A stretch of 64,000 bases of DNA from positions 1 to 64,000 of the forward strand of contig JBBAKX010000002.1 in NCBI GenBank assembly GCA_040403315.1. The letters run 5' to 3'. Origin of the DNA: CAMCXT01 sp040403315. GTDB taxonomy: Bacteria > Bacteroidota > Bacteroidia > M30B66. This document shows, one piece after another, positions 42,654-52,398 of the stretch. A model generated the notes under the pieces. The model worked only from the letters and a program-made list of their open reading frames with translations. It did no database searches and was not told where the DNA came from. How positions within the stretch are numbered: position 1 is the first letter of the stretch; each line of letters begins with the position of its first letter. A program made the position numbers and the translations under genes.

Positions 42654-45600
42654 ATGAAAAAAATCTATACTTATTTTGCTATTGCTGGCTCGCTTCTAGG
42701 TATTCAAAAACTTTCGGCTCAGGATTATTTTCAGCAAAAAGTGGATTATTCGATCAGGGTTCAACTCGACGATGTTCACCACATGCTTTTGGCTGAAGAA
42801 ACCGTTGTTTACACAAACAATTCGCCCACTATTTTAAGCGAAATCTGGTTTCATTTGTGGCCCAATGCATACAAAAACAACGAAACTGAATTTGCAAAAG
42901 CTGAGTTGCTTTCAGGAAAGACAAACTTTCAATATGCTAGTGAAAGTTCAAGAGGATTTATAGATAGCCTCGACTTTAAGGTGGATGGGCAAAAGGTAAA
43001 GATGGATTACCATCCCGAGCATCAGGACATCTGTAAAATCACATTGAACAAAGCTTTGAACCCTGGTGAAACGATTACGATCACAACACCATTTCGGGTA
43101 AAAATTCCCTCTTCATCGTTTTCAAGATTGGGGCATTTTCAGCAACAATATCAGTTGTGCCAATGGTATCCGAAGCCAGCAGTTTTTGATAGCAAAGGTT
43201 GGCATCCGATGCCTTATTTGAATCAAGGTGAATTTTACTCAGAATTTGGAAACTACGAAGTGAGCATCACATTGCCTGAAAATTATGTAGTTGCTTCGAG
43301 CGGTGAAATGGTTTCGAATCCCGAAGAACTTGCTCGAATCGAAGCCAATATTGAGCAAACCGAAAGTTGGATGAAAGCAGGAATGAGCCCATCAAAAGAT
43401 ACCCTTCGTTCAGCTTCCAAAATGAAAACCGTTGTTTACAAGCTCGACAACGTTCACGATTTCGCTTGGTTCACCGACAAAGAATACAAGATCAAACGAG
43501 GCAGCGTAAAGCTGGAAAGATCAGGCAGAACCGTTGATACGTGGATTTATTTCACCCCGAAAAATGCCAAAGCTTGGACAAACGGAATTTCATATGTAAA
43601 CGACGCAGTGAAATACTACTCTCGTTGGGTGGGCGATTATCCATACAATGTCTGTAAAGCGTTAGATGGAGCGCTCAGTGCTGGTGGAGGTATGGAATAT
43701 CCAACAATCACGATCATCTCCCCTACTTCCGATACCACCCAATTGGATGAAGTAATTGCCCATGAAGTTGGTCACAATTGGTTTTACGGAATCTTAGCAT
43801 CCAACGAACGTGATCATCCTTGGATGGATGAAGGAACAAATTCGTATTACGAAAACCGCTACATGCGTGAGAAATATCCTGACCACAGTTTGATTTCGAC
43901 GATGCTTCCGGATGGATTTATCAAGACGCTCGGACTGGACAAATTCGATAAATACTACATACAAACTGTTCCTTACTTGTTGTGTGCAAGAAATGCAATC
44001 GATCAACCGCTTAATTTGCATTCACACGATTATACTTCCATAAACTACGGAACGATGATCTATATGAAGACTGCGGTGGCTTACAATTATTTGGCAGCCT
44101 ACCTCGGACAGGAAAAGTTTGATGCCATGATGCTTGCCTATTTCGAAAAGTGGAAGTTCAAACATCCATATCCTGAAGATTTCAGAAACCACGCGGAAAC
44201 CTTTACCGGTGAAAAATTAGATTGGTTTTTCGATGGCTTGATTGAATCTCGAAAGCGAGTGGATTATGCCATTGGTGCAGCGAAAAAAACTGACAATGGC
44301 TATAAAGTTACCGTGAGAAATCATGGGGAAATTGCTGGACCAGTTTCAATTTCGATTAAACAGGATGATTCGCAATTAAAAACATACTGGTTCAAAGGAA
44401 GTAGCAAAAAACAGAAGCTTGAAATTCCTGCCGATTTAACCAAGAAAACCGATTTCATTTCAGTAAATGGAACAGGTCAAGTTTTGGATGTGAATCCGAA
44501 AAACGACTTAAGAATAATGCACGGAATCTTCAGAAAAGGTGCACCAAAAATTGGATTGATCACTGGATTGGAGCGACCTGGGAAAAAGAACATCTACTTG
44601 CTTCCTGCCACTGGATACAATGCTTACAATGGTTTTATGCTTGGATTGGGTGTTTCGAATTTTGGAATTTTCCGCCGCAGGCTAGAGTATTTTGCGGTTC
44701 CGATGTACGGGATGAAAAACAAAGAATTGGCAGGATCTGCAATGATCAATTATCAATTCCGACCAGTAAAAGGATTTATTCAAACAATCACCATCGGAAC
44801 GTCTGCTGATAGATATGCATTGTTGTATGCTCCGAACTTTACAAAGTTAACGGGCAGTGTAAAAATCAGGTTCAAGGATAAAAATCATGTGCGCAAAACA
44901 TTGATTAAAGACCTGAATTACAGATATATAAGCACCGAAAAAGCTAATTACACAAGCATCGGCACATTCGTGAACAATTTCAATGTTGTAAACTTCTTGC
45001 TCACCAATAACCATGTGCTTAAGCCATGGTCGATGAATACTGAAGTTCAACAAGCCAAAACATTCGTTAAGAGTTCAATTACCTACGAACGTTTCATTAC
45101 CTATCAGAAGAAAAAGAAGGGCCTCGATTTAAGAGTATTTGGTGGTGCGTTTTTATACAAAAGCGACGATTATGGACAAGGTATTGATGCTCGTTTTCGC
45201 TTAAGCGGCCAGAATGGAGACCAGGACTATTTGTACGATAATATCTTCCTTGGGCGACAAGAAAATACCGGAGTGCTATCAAGACAGATGTCGAATACTG
45301 ATGGAGCTTTTGCCTTACCGACTTTCCTCGGGCAGTCGGATCGATTCATGTTGGCAGCAAACTTCAAAACATCGTTGCCTTCTAAAATACCTTTTAAGGT
45401 GTATGCCAACTTAGCATATTTCGGATATACCACTCAAACAATTACTGGAGGGGAAATCACTTCGAGCAATGCAACGGATTTCGCGGGTGAAGCAGGTTTG
45501 AGTTTACCGAACATTGGTAAGAATTTCGAAATTTTCTTTCCGTTGGTTTACACAAAGAATTTAGGTGATGCTTTCAAATTTACAAGCAGCAACCTTTTCG

Positions 45601-45674
45601 AGCAAAGAATCAGATTTGTGCTAAACATTAAACTCTTCAATCCGTTGGGTGCCATTCGCAACCTCGGTGCTTAA
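42654..45674 (+). CDS. M1 family metallopeptidase with beta-barrel-like C-terminal region
   Basis: A 1006-residue exported protein (signal MKKIYTYFAIAGSLLGIQKL). Residues ~25-590 are an M1 aminopeptidase: an N-terminal beta-domain (FQQKVDYSIRVQLDDVHHML), a GGMEYPTITIIS substrate-binding loop (GAMEN equivalent), and the zinc site HEVGH at residues 370-374 with E393 in WMDEGTNSYYENRY (HExxHx18E). Residues ~640-1006 differ from standard M1: long alternating strands rich in Gly, Tyr and Phe (NAYNGFMLGLGVSNFGIFRR, GSAMINYQFRPVKGFIQTIT, LDLRVFGGAFLYKS) ending IRFVLNIKLFNPLGAIRNLG. This looks like an outer-membrane barrel. The next gene begins at the following base. Confidence 0.88.
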   Translation: MKKIYTYFAIAGSLLGIQKLSAQDYFQQKVDYSIRVQLDDVHHMLLAEETVVYTNNSPTILSEIWFHLWPNAYKNNETEFAKAELLSGKTNFQYASESSRGFIDSLDFKVDGQKVKMDYHPEHQDICKITLNKALNPGETITITTPFRVKIPSSSFSRLGHFQQQYQLCQWYPKPAVFDSKGWHPMPYLNQGEFYSEFGNYEVSITLPENYVVASSGEMVSNPEELARIEANIEQTESWMKAGMSPSKDTLRSASKMKTVVYKLDNVHDFAWFTDKEYKIKRGSVKLERSGRTVDTWIYFTPKNAKAWTNGISYVNDAVKYYSRWVGDYPYNVCKALDGALSAGGGMEYPTITIISPTSDTTQLDEVIAHEVGHNWFYGILASNERDHPWMDEGTNSYYENRYMREKYPDHSLISTMLPDGFIKTLGLDKFDKYYIQTVPYLLCARNAIDQPLNLHSHDYTSINYGTMIYMKTAVAYNYLAAYLGQEKFDAMMLAYFEKWKFKHPYPEDFRNHAETFTGEKLDWFFDGLIESRKRVDYAIGAAKKTDNGYKVTVRNHGEIAGPVSISIKQDDSQLKTYWFKGSSKKQKLEIPADLTKKTDFISVNGTGQVLDVNPKNDLRIMHGIFRKGAPKIGLITGLERPGKKNIYLLPATGYNAYNGFMLGLGVSNFGIFRRRLEYFAVPMYGMKNKELAGSAMINYQFRPVKGFIQTITIGTSADRYALLYAPNFTKLTGSVKIRFKDKNHVRKTLIKDLNYRYISTEKANYTSIGTFVNNFNVVNFLLTNNHVLKPWSMNTEVQQAKTFVKSSITYERFITYQKKKKGLDLRVFGGAFLYKSDDYGQGIDARFRLSGQNGDQDYLYDNIFLGRQENTGVLSRQMSNTDGAFALPTFLGQSDRFMLAANFKTSLPSKIPFKVYANLAYFGYTTQTITGGEITSSNATDFAGEAGLSLPNIGKNFEIFFPLVYTKNLGDAFKFTSSNLFEQRIRFVLNIKLFNPLGAIRNLGA

Positions 45675-46418
45675 ATGATGAAGAAAGTCTATTTCGCCAG
45701 CGATTTCCACTTAGGAACGCCCGATGAAGCATCGAGCCTCGTTCGGGAAAAGAAAATCGTGGAATGGTTGAATGCTGCTGCAATCGACGCAGAGTGCATT
45801 TACCTTGTTGGCGATTTATTCGATTTTTGGTTCGAATACAAACATGCAGTTCCGAGAGGCTACACTAGACTTCTCGGAACTTTATCACACCTTCGCGATC
45901 GAGGCATTAGGATCGAAATCTTCACAGGGAACCACGATATGTGGATGTTCGATTATCTCGAAAAAGAATGCGGACTCATCATCCACCGAAAGCCCATTCT
46001 TATTGAATACCAAGGCAAGAAAATACTGCTCGGTCATGGCGATGGATTAGGTCCGGGCGACCATGGATATAAGTTCCTTAAGAAGGTTTTCGCAAACCCG
46101 TTTTGCCAGTGGTTGTTCGCTCGATTGCATCCCAATTTAGGTATCGGAATGGCGAATTATTGGTCGAGAAAAAGCCGTGCAACTGCTGCCGAAAAAGATC
46201 GATTTAAAGGTGAAGAATACGAATGGTTGCTAATCTATTCAAAAGAACAGTTGTTAATGCAGCCTAATATAGATTATTTCATTTTTGGTCACCGACATCT
46301 GCCACTCGATTTGCAAGTATCAGAATCTGTTCGGTACATTAACCTTGGCGATTGGTTTTCGAAGTGTACTTATGCTGTTTTGGAAAATGGCAAGCTTGAA
46401 TTAAAATCCTTCTGTTGA
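45675..46418 (+). CDS. lpxH: UDP-2,3-diacylglucosamine diphosphatase-like metallophosphoesterase
   Basis: Lipid A pathway: converts UDP-2,3-diacylglucosamine to lipid X. The 247-residue protein has the calcineurin-like metal motifs FASDFHLG, YLVGDLFDFWFEYK, FTGNHDMWMFDY, LLGHGDGLGPGD and FGHRHLPLDL in the right order and spacing. The start is the first of two ATGs at 45675, directly after the M1 peptidase stop. Bacteroidota carry LpxH-type proteins of this size. The enzymatic assignment is by family. Confidence 0.9.
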   Translation: MMKKVYFASDFHLGTPDEASSLVREKKIVEWLNAAAIDAECIYLVGDLFDFWFEYKHAVPRGYTRLLGTLSHLRDRGIRIEIFTGNHDMWMFDYLEKECGLIIHRKPILIEYQGKKILLGHGDGLGPGDHGYKFLKKVFANPFCQWLFARLHPNLGIGMANYWSRKSRATAAEKDRFKGEEYEWLLIYSKEQLLMQPNIDYFIFGHRHLPLDLQVSESVRYINLGDWFSKCTYAVLENGKLELKSFC

Positions 46419-46479
46419 CCTATTCTATTTCAGGTCTTTACAATTTTTAAACAATCCACTCAGTCGCATTTAATCGAGG

Positions 46480-46487
46480 TATATTTG
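46480..46487 (+). promoter_or_regulatory. Candidate -7 box of dnaB
   Basis: TATATTTG fits TAnnTTTG, 7 bp before the dnaB ATG at 46495, giving a very short leader. Confidence 0.45.
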
Positions 46488-46494
46488 TTTTCTT

Positions 46495-48084
46495 ATGGCA
46501 GAATCAGAAAACAGAACAGTTACAACACGCAAGCGACAAGTGATTCCCGGCATTGGACAAGTTCCGGAATACGTTCCCGGTAAACTTCCACCACAAGCTG
46601 TAGATGTTGAAGAAGCTGTTTTAGGTGCACTTATGCTCGACAAAGATGCATTGTCGAATGTGATTGATTCTTTAAAGCCTGACACCTTCTACAAGCAAGA
46701 ACACCAAAAGATTTTCGAAGTGGTGCATTACCTCTTCAACAATTCGAAACCAGTAGATATTCTTACAGTTGTTCAAGAGCTTCGACGCCGTGGCGAACTC
46801 GATATGGCGGGCGGCGCTGGATATATTACTTTCCTCACAAATAGAGTTGCATCTACCGCAAACATTGAGTATCACACCAGAATTCTCAACCAGAAGCAGA
46901 TTCAACGCGAATTGATCAAGGTTTCTTCGAATATCATTTCAAAGGCATACGAAGAAAGTACAGATGCATTGTTGTTGCTCGATGAAGCGGAAAAAGAGCT
47001 TTTTGCGGTTGGACAAGGAAACATCAAGAAGAATTTTGCCCAAATGAGCGACCTTGTTACTGAGGCGAAAAAACAGATAGAACTAGCTGGTTTACAAACC
47101 GATGGATTGAGTGGTGTTCCTTCAGGTTTTACCGAATTGGATCGAATGACGGCTGGCTGGCAGCGTTCAGATTTGGTTATTTTAGCTGCTCGTCCAGGTA
47201 TGGGTAAAACCGCATTGGTACTGGCACTGGCAAGAAATGCAGCAGTCGATTTCAAACGACCTGTCGCGATGTTTTCGCTGGAAATGTCGAGCATCCAATT
47301 GGTGATGCGTTTGATTTCTGGAGAAGCTGAACTCAGCAATGAAAAGTTAAAGCGTGGAAGATTAGAGAACCACGAATGGCATCAGCTGGATACAAAAATT
47401 CGTGAACTCACCGAAGCCCCGATATTTATCGACGACACGCCTGCCCTATCCATCTTTGAATTGCGCGCAAAAGCTCGTCGTTTGAAAGCGAATCATGGAA
47501 TATCGCTAATCATCATCGATTACCTTCAATTGATGACCGCGGGATCCGATGGAAAAAGCGGTGGAAACCGGGAACAAGAAATCTCAATGATCTCAAGATC
47601 TTTAAAAGGTATCGCGAAAGAACTTGATATCCCTGTTATTGCACTTTCGCAGTTGAGTAGAAATGTTGAACAGCGCGGAGGATCTAAAATTCCTCAACTT
47701 TCCGACTTACGTGAATCGGGTGCGATCGAACAAGATGCCGATATGGTTATGTTCATCTATCGCCCTGAATACTATCAAATTACTGAAACTGATGATGGAC
47801 GACCAACTGCAGGTCTCGCAGAAGTTCACATCGCGAAACACAGAAATGGATCTTTAGGCGCAGTTCCGTTGCACTATATTTCCCACTTGGCAAAATTCGT
47901 AAACCAAGGCTATTCAGGCAACACCGGACCAGCTAAATCATCTTTTGCGGAAAGCCATGGAACGATGAATCCCGGTGCAGGAATGAGTCCAAACGAAGCT
48001 TTCGATGAAAATCCTGCTACTATCACACGTGGTTCGAAAATGAATGCCCAAGACCAATGGGATTCAGATGCGATGCCCTTTTAA
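46495..48084 (+). CDS. dnaB: Replicative DNA helicase
   Basis: Hexameric 5'-3' helicase at the replication fork. The 529-residue protein has an N-terminal helical domain (PPQAVDVEEAVLGALMLDKD, FYKQEHQKIFEVVHYLF), a linker, and a RecA-like domain with Walker A (ILAARPGMGKTALVLALARN), Walker B/H2 (GISLIIIDYLQLM), H3 (VIALSQLSRNVEQR) and an arginine-finger region (DLRESGAIEQDADMVMFIYR). No intein is present. A polar tail of ~60 residues follows, common in Bacteroidota DnaB. Confidence 0.96.
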   Translation: MAESENRTVTTRKRQVIPGIGQVPEYVPGKLPPQAVDVEEAVLGALMLDKDALSNVIDSLKPDTFYKQEHQKIFEVVHYLFNNSKPVDILTVVQELRRRGELDMAGGAGYITFLTNRVASTANIEYHTRILNQKQIQRELIKVSSNIISKAYEESTDALLLLDEAEKELFAVGQGNIKKNFAQMSDLVTEAKKQIELAGLQTDGLSGVPSGFTELDRMTAGWQRSDLVILAARPGMGKTALVLALARNAAVDFKRPVAMFSLEMSSIQLVMRLISGEAELSNEKLKRGRLENHEWHQLDTKIRELTEAPIFIDDTPALSIFELRAKARRLKANHGISLIIIDYLQLMTAGSDGKSGGNREQEISMISRSLKGIAKELDIPVIALSQLSRNVEQRGGSKIPQLSDLRESGAIEQDADMVMFIYRPEYYQITETDDGRPTAGLAEVHIAKHRNGSLGAVPLHYISHLAKFVNQGYSGNTGPAKSSFAESHGTMNPGAGMSPNEAFDENPATITRGSKMNAQDQWDSDAMPF

Positions 48085-48146
48085 TAAATATTTCCATTAT
48101 ATAACTGAATGTTGATTCTAACGTTTAGGTATTTTTGAATATCGCT

Positions 48147-49409
48147 ATGAAAAAACTGCTCATCCTTTTTTCCCTCGTTATCTGCCTTTCGGGGATGAAA
48201 GTCCGTGCGGCTTCGATGCTGATTCAAATGGACCAAACCCAACAGAATCACATTAAAGCATACGGAATTGCATTCTGGATACTTCAACAAGAAGTGGAAA
48301 TGCATTGGTTGCTCAATTACCGAGGTGGAAGCTTTTTGGTGAAGCAAATAAAACAGATCGAAAACGAGTGTTTAATTCGTGGCGTGAGCTATACAGTCAT
48401 TGCTGATGCACAAGCCAATGCCATCCTTGAGGAAGTCGCACAACCAGAAGCGAACATGGATGCTGTTAAGTTGGAGAAAGCGCCTAAAGTGGCAGTTTAT
48501 TCGCCAAAAGACAAAGCGCCTTGGGACGATGCAGTAACGCTGGTTCTAACCTATGCTGAAATTCCATACGACGTAATTTATGATGAAGAAATCATGGGCG
48601 ACAAGCTTCCAACCTACGATTGGTTGCACCTTCACCATGAGGATTTCACAGGACAATATGGTCGTTTTTGGTACGCTTACCGCGCGCAAAAATGGTATCA
48701 AGACCAACAAGCATCAGCCGAAGCAACTGCTCGAAGATTAGGATTTAACAAGGTTTCCGAACTTAAACTTTCGGTGGCAAAGAAAATTCGAGATTTCACC
48801 GTTGGAGGTGGATTTTTGTTCGCCATGTGCTCAGCTACAGACAGCTATGACATTTCCTTGGCTGCCGATGGTGTAGATATTTGCGAAACAATGTTCGATG
48901 GCGATCCTTCCGACAAAGCGATGCAGGGTAAAATGAATTTCGATAATTGTTTCGCATTTACAGATTTCATCTTGAGTCAAAATCCTGCCGAATACGAATT
49001 CTCAAGCATTGATGCTACACAAGGTCGTCGCATTCCTGAGAAAGAAGATTATTTCGGTTTGTTCGAATTTTCGGCAAAATGGGATCCCGTTCCAACGATG
49101 CTTTGTCAGAACCATGAAAAAATCATTAAAGGTTTCATGGGTCAAACCACGGCATTCGTGAAGAAGAACATCAAAACGAATGTGCTGATCATGGGCGAAA
49201 ACAAAGCCGCAGGTGAAGCCCGATACATTCATGGAGAATACGGAAAAGGTACATGGACATTCTACGGTGGGCACGATCCAGAAGATTATGAGCACAAAGT
49301 GGGTGATCCTCCAACGGATCTTTCGTTGCATCCAAATTCCCCAGGATATCGACTTATTTTGAACAACATCCTGTTTCCAGCAGCAAAGAAGAAAAAGCAG
49401 AAAACATGA
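48147..49409 (+). CDS. Conserved Bacteroidota protein (often mislabelled asparagine synthetase B)
   Basis: The ATG at 48147 (MKKLLILFSLVICLSGMKVR) gives 420 residues with a signal peptide; an in-frame TTG at 48135 is less likely. Highly conserved segments include HWLLNYRGGSFLVKQIKQIE, EKAPKVAVYSPKDKAPWDDA, YDWLHLHHEDFTGQYGRFWY, GGGFLFAMCSATDSYDISLA and HPNSPGYRLILNN, ending in a lysine-rich tail. From memory, Flavobacteria databases name this family asparagine synthetase B, yet there is no N-terminal Cys glutaminase nor SGGxDS PP-loop. It looks more like a ThuA/glutamine-amidotransferase-like sugar-processing fold. Stop overlaps the next start (ATGA). Confidence 0.85.
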   Translation: MKKLLILFSLVICLSGMKVRAASMLIQMDQTQQNHIKAYGIAFWILQQEVEMHWLLNYRGGSFLVKQIKQIENECLIRGVSYTVIADAQANAILEEVAQPEANMDAVKLEKAPKVAVYSPKDKAPWDDAVTLVLTYAEIPYDVIYDEEIMGDKLPTYDWLHLHHEDFTGQYGRFWYAYRAQKWYQDQQASAEATARRLGFNKVSELKLSVAKKIRDFTVGGGFLFAMCSATDSYDISLAADGVDICETMFDGDPSDKAMQGKMNFDNCFAFTDFILSQNPAEYEFSSIDATQGRRIPEKEDYFGLFEFSAKWDPVPTMLCQNHEKIIKGFMGQTTAFVKKNIKTNVLIMGENKAAGEARYIHGEYGKGTWTFYGGHDPEDYEHKVGDPPTDLSLHPNSPGYRLILNNILFPAAKKKKQKT

Positions 49410-50032
49410 TACGCTTAGTTTGCTTGGCACTTCTGCTTTTTACTGTAATCCCCAATATTTCCGGGCAATTAGACTTACTGTACCCTGGAGGAAAGCGCGA
49501 TAGTTTAGCCTTGCAAATGGATTTCATGCGAAGCAAAACCGAGAAGAGGGCAATGACTATTCTTGGTAGTTGGTCGGTACTTAATATCACGACCAGTTTG
49601 GCATTTCGAGAAAAAACAACGGGCATCGACAAGCAATTCCACACCATGAATGGACTTTGGAATCTTGTAAATGGCGGCTTAGCGCTAAGTGGTTATTTGA
49701 ATAGCAAAAAAGCAAGACTATCGTCGGATGCCATCGAATCGATGGACAAATACCAAAAGTTGGAGCGTACCTTAATCTTCAATTCTGGATTAGACATCGC
49801 CTACATCGCCACAGGTTTGTATTTAAGAGAGAGAGGAAAAAATGAAGCGAACCTCACTCGATCAGAACAATTTCAAGGCTTTGGCAAAAGTTTGATGCTT
49901 CAAGGTGGATTTCTATTGGTTTTTGACGCATTGTTTTATTCTTCATTGCGCTATCAGTCGTCGTATTTCAAGAATCTAATTCAGATTGTTTGGTTACGAA
50001 ACGGCAGTTTAGGAATGAACATTCAATTTTAA
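49406..50032 (+). CDS. DUF6992-like membrane-associated protein
   Basis: A 208-residue protein with a signal peptide (MIRLVCLALLLFTVIPNISG). Two to four hydrophobic segments follow: MTILGSWSVLNITTSLAF, LWNLVNGGLALSGYLNSKK, LIFNSGLDIAYIATGLYLRE and SLMLQGGFLLVFDALFYSSL. The arrangement (small residues and Asn in the helices, ERTLIFNSGLDIAYIATG core) matches a Bacteroidota-specific DUF6992-type family from memory. It is coupled by ATGA overlap to the preceding gene. Function unknown. Confidence 0.75.
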   Translation: MIRLVCLALLLFTVIPNISGQLDLLYPGGKRDSLALQMDFMRSKTEKRAMTILGSWSVLNITTSLAFREKTTGIDKQFHTMNGLWNLVNGGLALSGYLNSKKARLSSDAIESMDKYQKLERTLIFNSGLDIAYIATGLYLRERGKNEANLTRSEQFQGFGKSLMLQGGFLLVFDALFYSSLRYQSSYFKNLIQIVWLRNGSLGMNIQF

Positions 50033-50088
50033 TAAGTTGAAGCCACTGCATTAGATTAATTCCTGCGGCTTGATTAGCTTGCAGGGCG

Positions 50089-52398
50089 ATGAACTTAAAA
50101 GCTATTCCTTTTCGATTCGGTTGGCATGTGATTTTTCACGGGCTGCTGATCGCTATGCTTTTCATACCCGAAATGCATCCGAAATTGGAATTTACTGATT
50201 ACAACCAGATAGGTGAAGCTACCTTAAAACGTATTGATATTCCTGCAAGAGTAAGTGCATTTTATCTTTATGTTTTTGGCGCTGCATTTATGATGGCCAT
50301 TTCTTGTATACTATCAGGATTGAGCTTTTTTCGACTTCCTGAGAAACTTGAAAGTTGGAATAAAAGCCTATCAGCAGCTGGAATTTTATTCGTACTGTGC
50401 AGTTTTTGGGACAAAGCCTTCCTGCTTTCGGCCTATCTGATGATTAGTTGGCTAGTGATTATCTGGGTATTCAAAAATTCTCTTTCAAAGCAATCGTTTC
50501 CAGCTATCAGTTTGCTTAATTCGGGCCTCATCAGCTTATTGATTTGGTTAAACTTTAATTGGATGTTTCCAGATAAAGCTGAAATGGGCTTTCAGTTAAT
50601 GGTATTAAGCCTAGGTTTCGGTTCGCTGATTTACAGCCAAAGAACATTCAGTTTATTGCAAAGTAAAAAGCTGATTTCATTGGTTTTACCTCTGTTTATC
50701 ACAGCGCTTTTTCCATTCATCATTACCGAATTCAGGTATTTTTTATGGATAAGATTTCAGATTGGAGTTTCGCCAGATTTACTTTATCTATTCTTGATTA
50801 TCCTCGTTTGTGGTTACTTATTTTGGAAACGAAACAAAGTAGTTTCTTGGCGAACAAGCTCCCAATTGAGCGCAATATTGCTGATTTCAGGCTTTGTGAT
50901 TCAACAGTATTATGTGCCTTATGGTGAAGCACCACAAGAGATGTACGAAATGGCGAATCGAGTACTTCCATTAATGGAATACCACTATTTCCAAGTCGTT
51001 CCATTACTCGAAAAAGCCTCTTCGCACTTTGTGTCAGATTATGGATTCGGATTGATTTATCAGGCACTGTATGGTTATCACGGATTGGATTTCCTGATTT
51101 TCGATGTGCTCGAAATGGTTGTCTGGATCATTTTGGTTTTCGTATTGGTTCAGAAACTCACTCGTTCTCTAGTTTTTGCAGTCTTTATCTCGATTTTCTT
51201 CCCTTTCACCTTTGCAACATTTTCGAACTATTACCTGATGGCACTATTGCCTTTGTTCGCTTTTTTGATGTTGATGCGACAAGACACGAAGATCAATCGG
51301 TGGTTGTTTGCCTTTAGCTTAATCATGCTAATTCCTTGGCGGGCTGACCTTTCGGTGGCTTACTTGGTGGCAATGATCGCAGTGATGGCAGTAGTTTACC
51401 TCACTGGAAAATTCAAATCATTCCATTGGATCGTTCCAACAGCTATTGTTGGAGTTGTTCTGGGAGCAATCTTTTGGATCATTTGTAAGTTGAATGGAAT
51501 TGACTGGACGAAAAATCTTACTGCCATTTTAGATTACCTGTCGAGTTCGCAATCGTATGGATTAGATTACATGGGCGATGAAAAAACATCTGCTTGGAAG
51601 CTGCACCATTTGTTACTGCCGCTTTTTAGCCTTTTTGCACTCTTCTACAGTTTTCACAATATTCTCAAAAGCAAAAATCAAACGGCATCTGAACCTTGGC
51701 TCATCACGTTTTTTATCTGTGTGTTTGTGTTGGTGAACTTTCCCCGGGGTTTGGTGCGCCATGGATTTGCCGAATCGACAGACAACTTCCTATTGTCGCT
51801 CGGATTTGTAGTGCTTCCGTACGTCGTTATCCGCGGAGCGAAAATCAAGAAACTCAATGCCAACGTGATCTTGATGGCCAGTTGGGCGATTTTATCAATT
51901 TGGGTGCGCTTTCCTGAAAGATTGCCTGAGCTTTCGGCTTTCCAATCTGTTCATGCCAAACCGTTGAAATCGTTGGAAGTTGGAAGGCATCATGAAATTA
52001 GAAGATGGAATGAAAATGAGACCTTTAAGAAAGATAAAATCAACAGTATCGTTCAATATCTTCGATCGGAATTGAAGGATGGAGAAACCTTTTACGACTT
52101 TTCGAATACGCCGATGCTGTATTATTACGCTGAAAAGGAAGTGCCGTCGTTTTTCTTCCAGAATCCTCAGAATGTGCACAGTATGACCTTGCAGCAAGAT
52201 TGGACATCTAGGATGCAAGGTTGGAAAGTTCCATTGGTTTTGTTCCGACATGATCCACCAGATTGGTGGGATGCTACAGATGGTGTTCAAAATGAGATGC
52301 GCCATTGCATTATTGCACTGTATATCAGGAAGAACTATCGTTTTGAAACGAAAGTTGGAGGCTATGAAATCTGGAAACGAAAATCTGTAACACGATGA
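50089..52398 (+). CDS. Polytopic membrane protein, possible lipid-linked sugar glycosyltransferase
   Basis: A 769-residue protein with about 14 hydrophobic segments (for example VIFHGLLIAMLFIPEMHP, FLFLIILVCGYLFWKRNK, ILVFVLVQKLTRSLVFAV, ALLPLFAFLMLMRQD) and a soluble C-terminal region from ~residue 640 with a beta-alpha pattern (SIVQYLRSELKDGETFYDFS, NTPMLYYYAEKEVPSFFFQN). The topology resembles GT39/GT83-type or O-antigen polymerase-like enzymes. It lacks an unambiguous DE motif in the first loop, although GEAPQEMYEMANRVLPLMEY lies in a periplasmic loop. It is coupled to a GT9 gene, which supports a role in surface glycan assembly. Confidence in family is low. Confidence 0.75.
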   Translation: MNLKAIPFRFGWHVIFHGLLIAMLFIPEMHPKLEFTDYNQIGEATLKRIDIPARVSAFYLYVFGAAFMMAISCILSGLSFFRLPEKLESWNKSLSAAGILFVLCSFWDKAFLLSAYLMISWLVIIWVFKNSLSKQSFPAISLLNSGLISLLIWLNFNWMFPDKAEMGFQLMVLSLGFGSLIYSQRTFSLLQSKKLISLVLPLFITALFPFIITEFRYFLWIRFQIGVSPDLLYLFLIILVCGYLFWKRNKVVSWRTSSQLSAILLISGFVIQQYYVPYGEAPQEMYEMANRVLPLMEYHYFQVVPLLEKASSHFVSDYGFGLIYQALYGYHGLDFLIFDVLEMVVWIILVFVLVQKLTRSLVFAVFISIFFPFTFATFSNYYLMALLPLFAFLMLMRQDTKINRWLFAFSLIMLIPWRADLSVAYLVAMIAVMAVVYLTGKFKSFHWIVPTAIVGVVLGAIFWIICKLNGIDWTKNLTAILDYLSSSQSYGLDYMGDEKTSAWKLHHLLLPLFSLFALFYSFHNILKSKNQTASEPWLITFFICVFVLVNFPRGLVRHGFAESTDNFLLSLGFVVLPYVVIRGAKIKKLNANVILMASWAILSIWVRFPERLPELSAFQSVHAKPLKSLEVGRHHEIRRWNENETFKKDKINSIVQYLRSELKDGETFYDFSNTPMLYYYAEKEVPSFFFQNPQNVHSMTLQQDWTSRMQGWKVPLVLFRHDPPDWWDATDGVQNEMRHCIIALYIRKNYRFETKVGGYEIWKRKSVTR

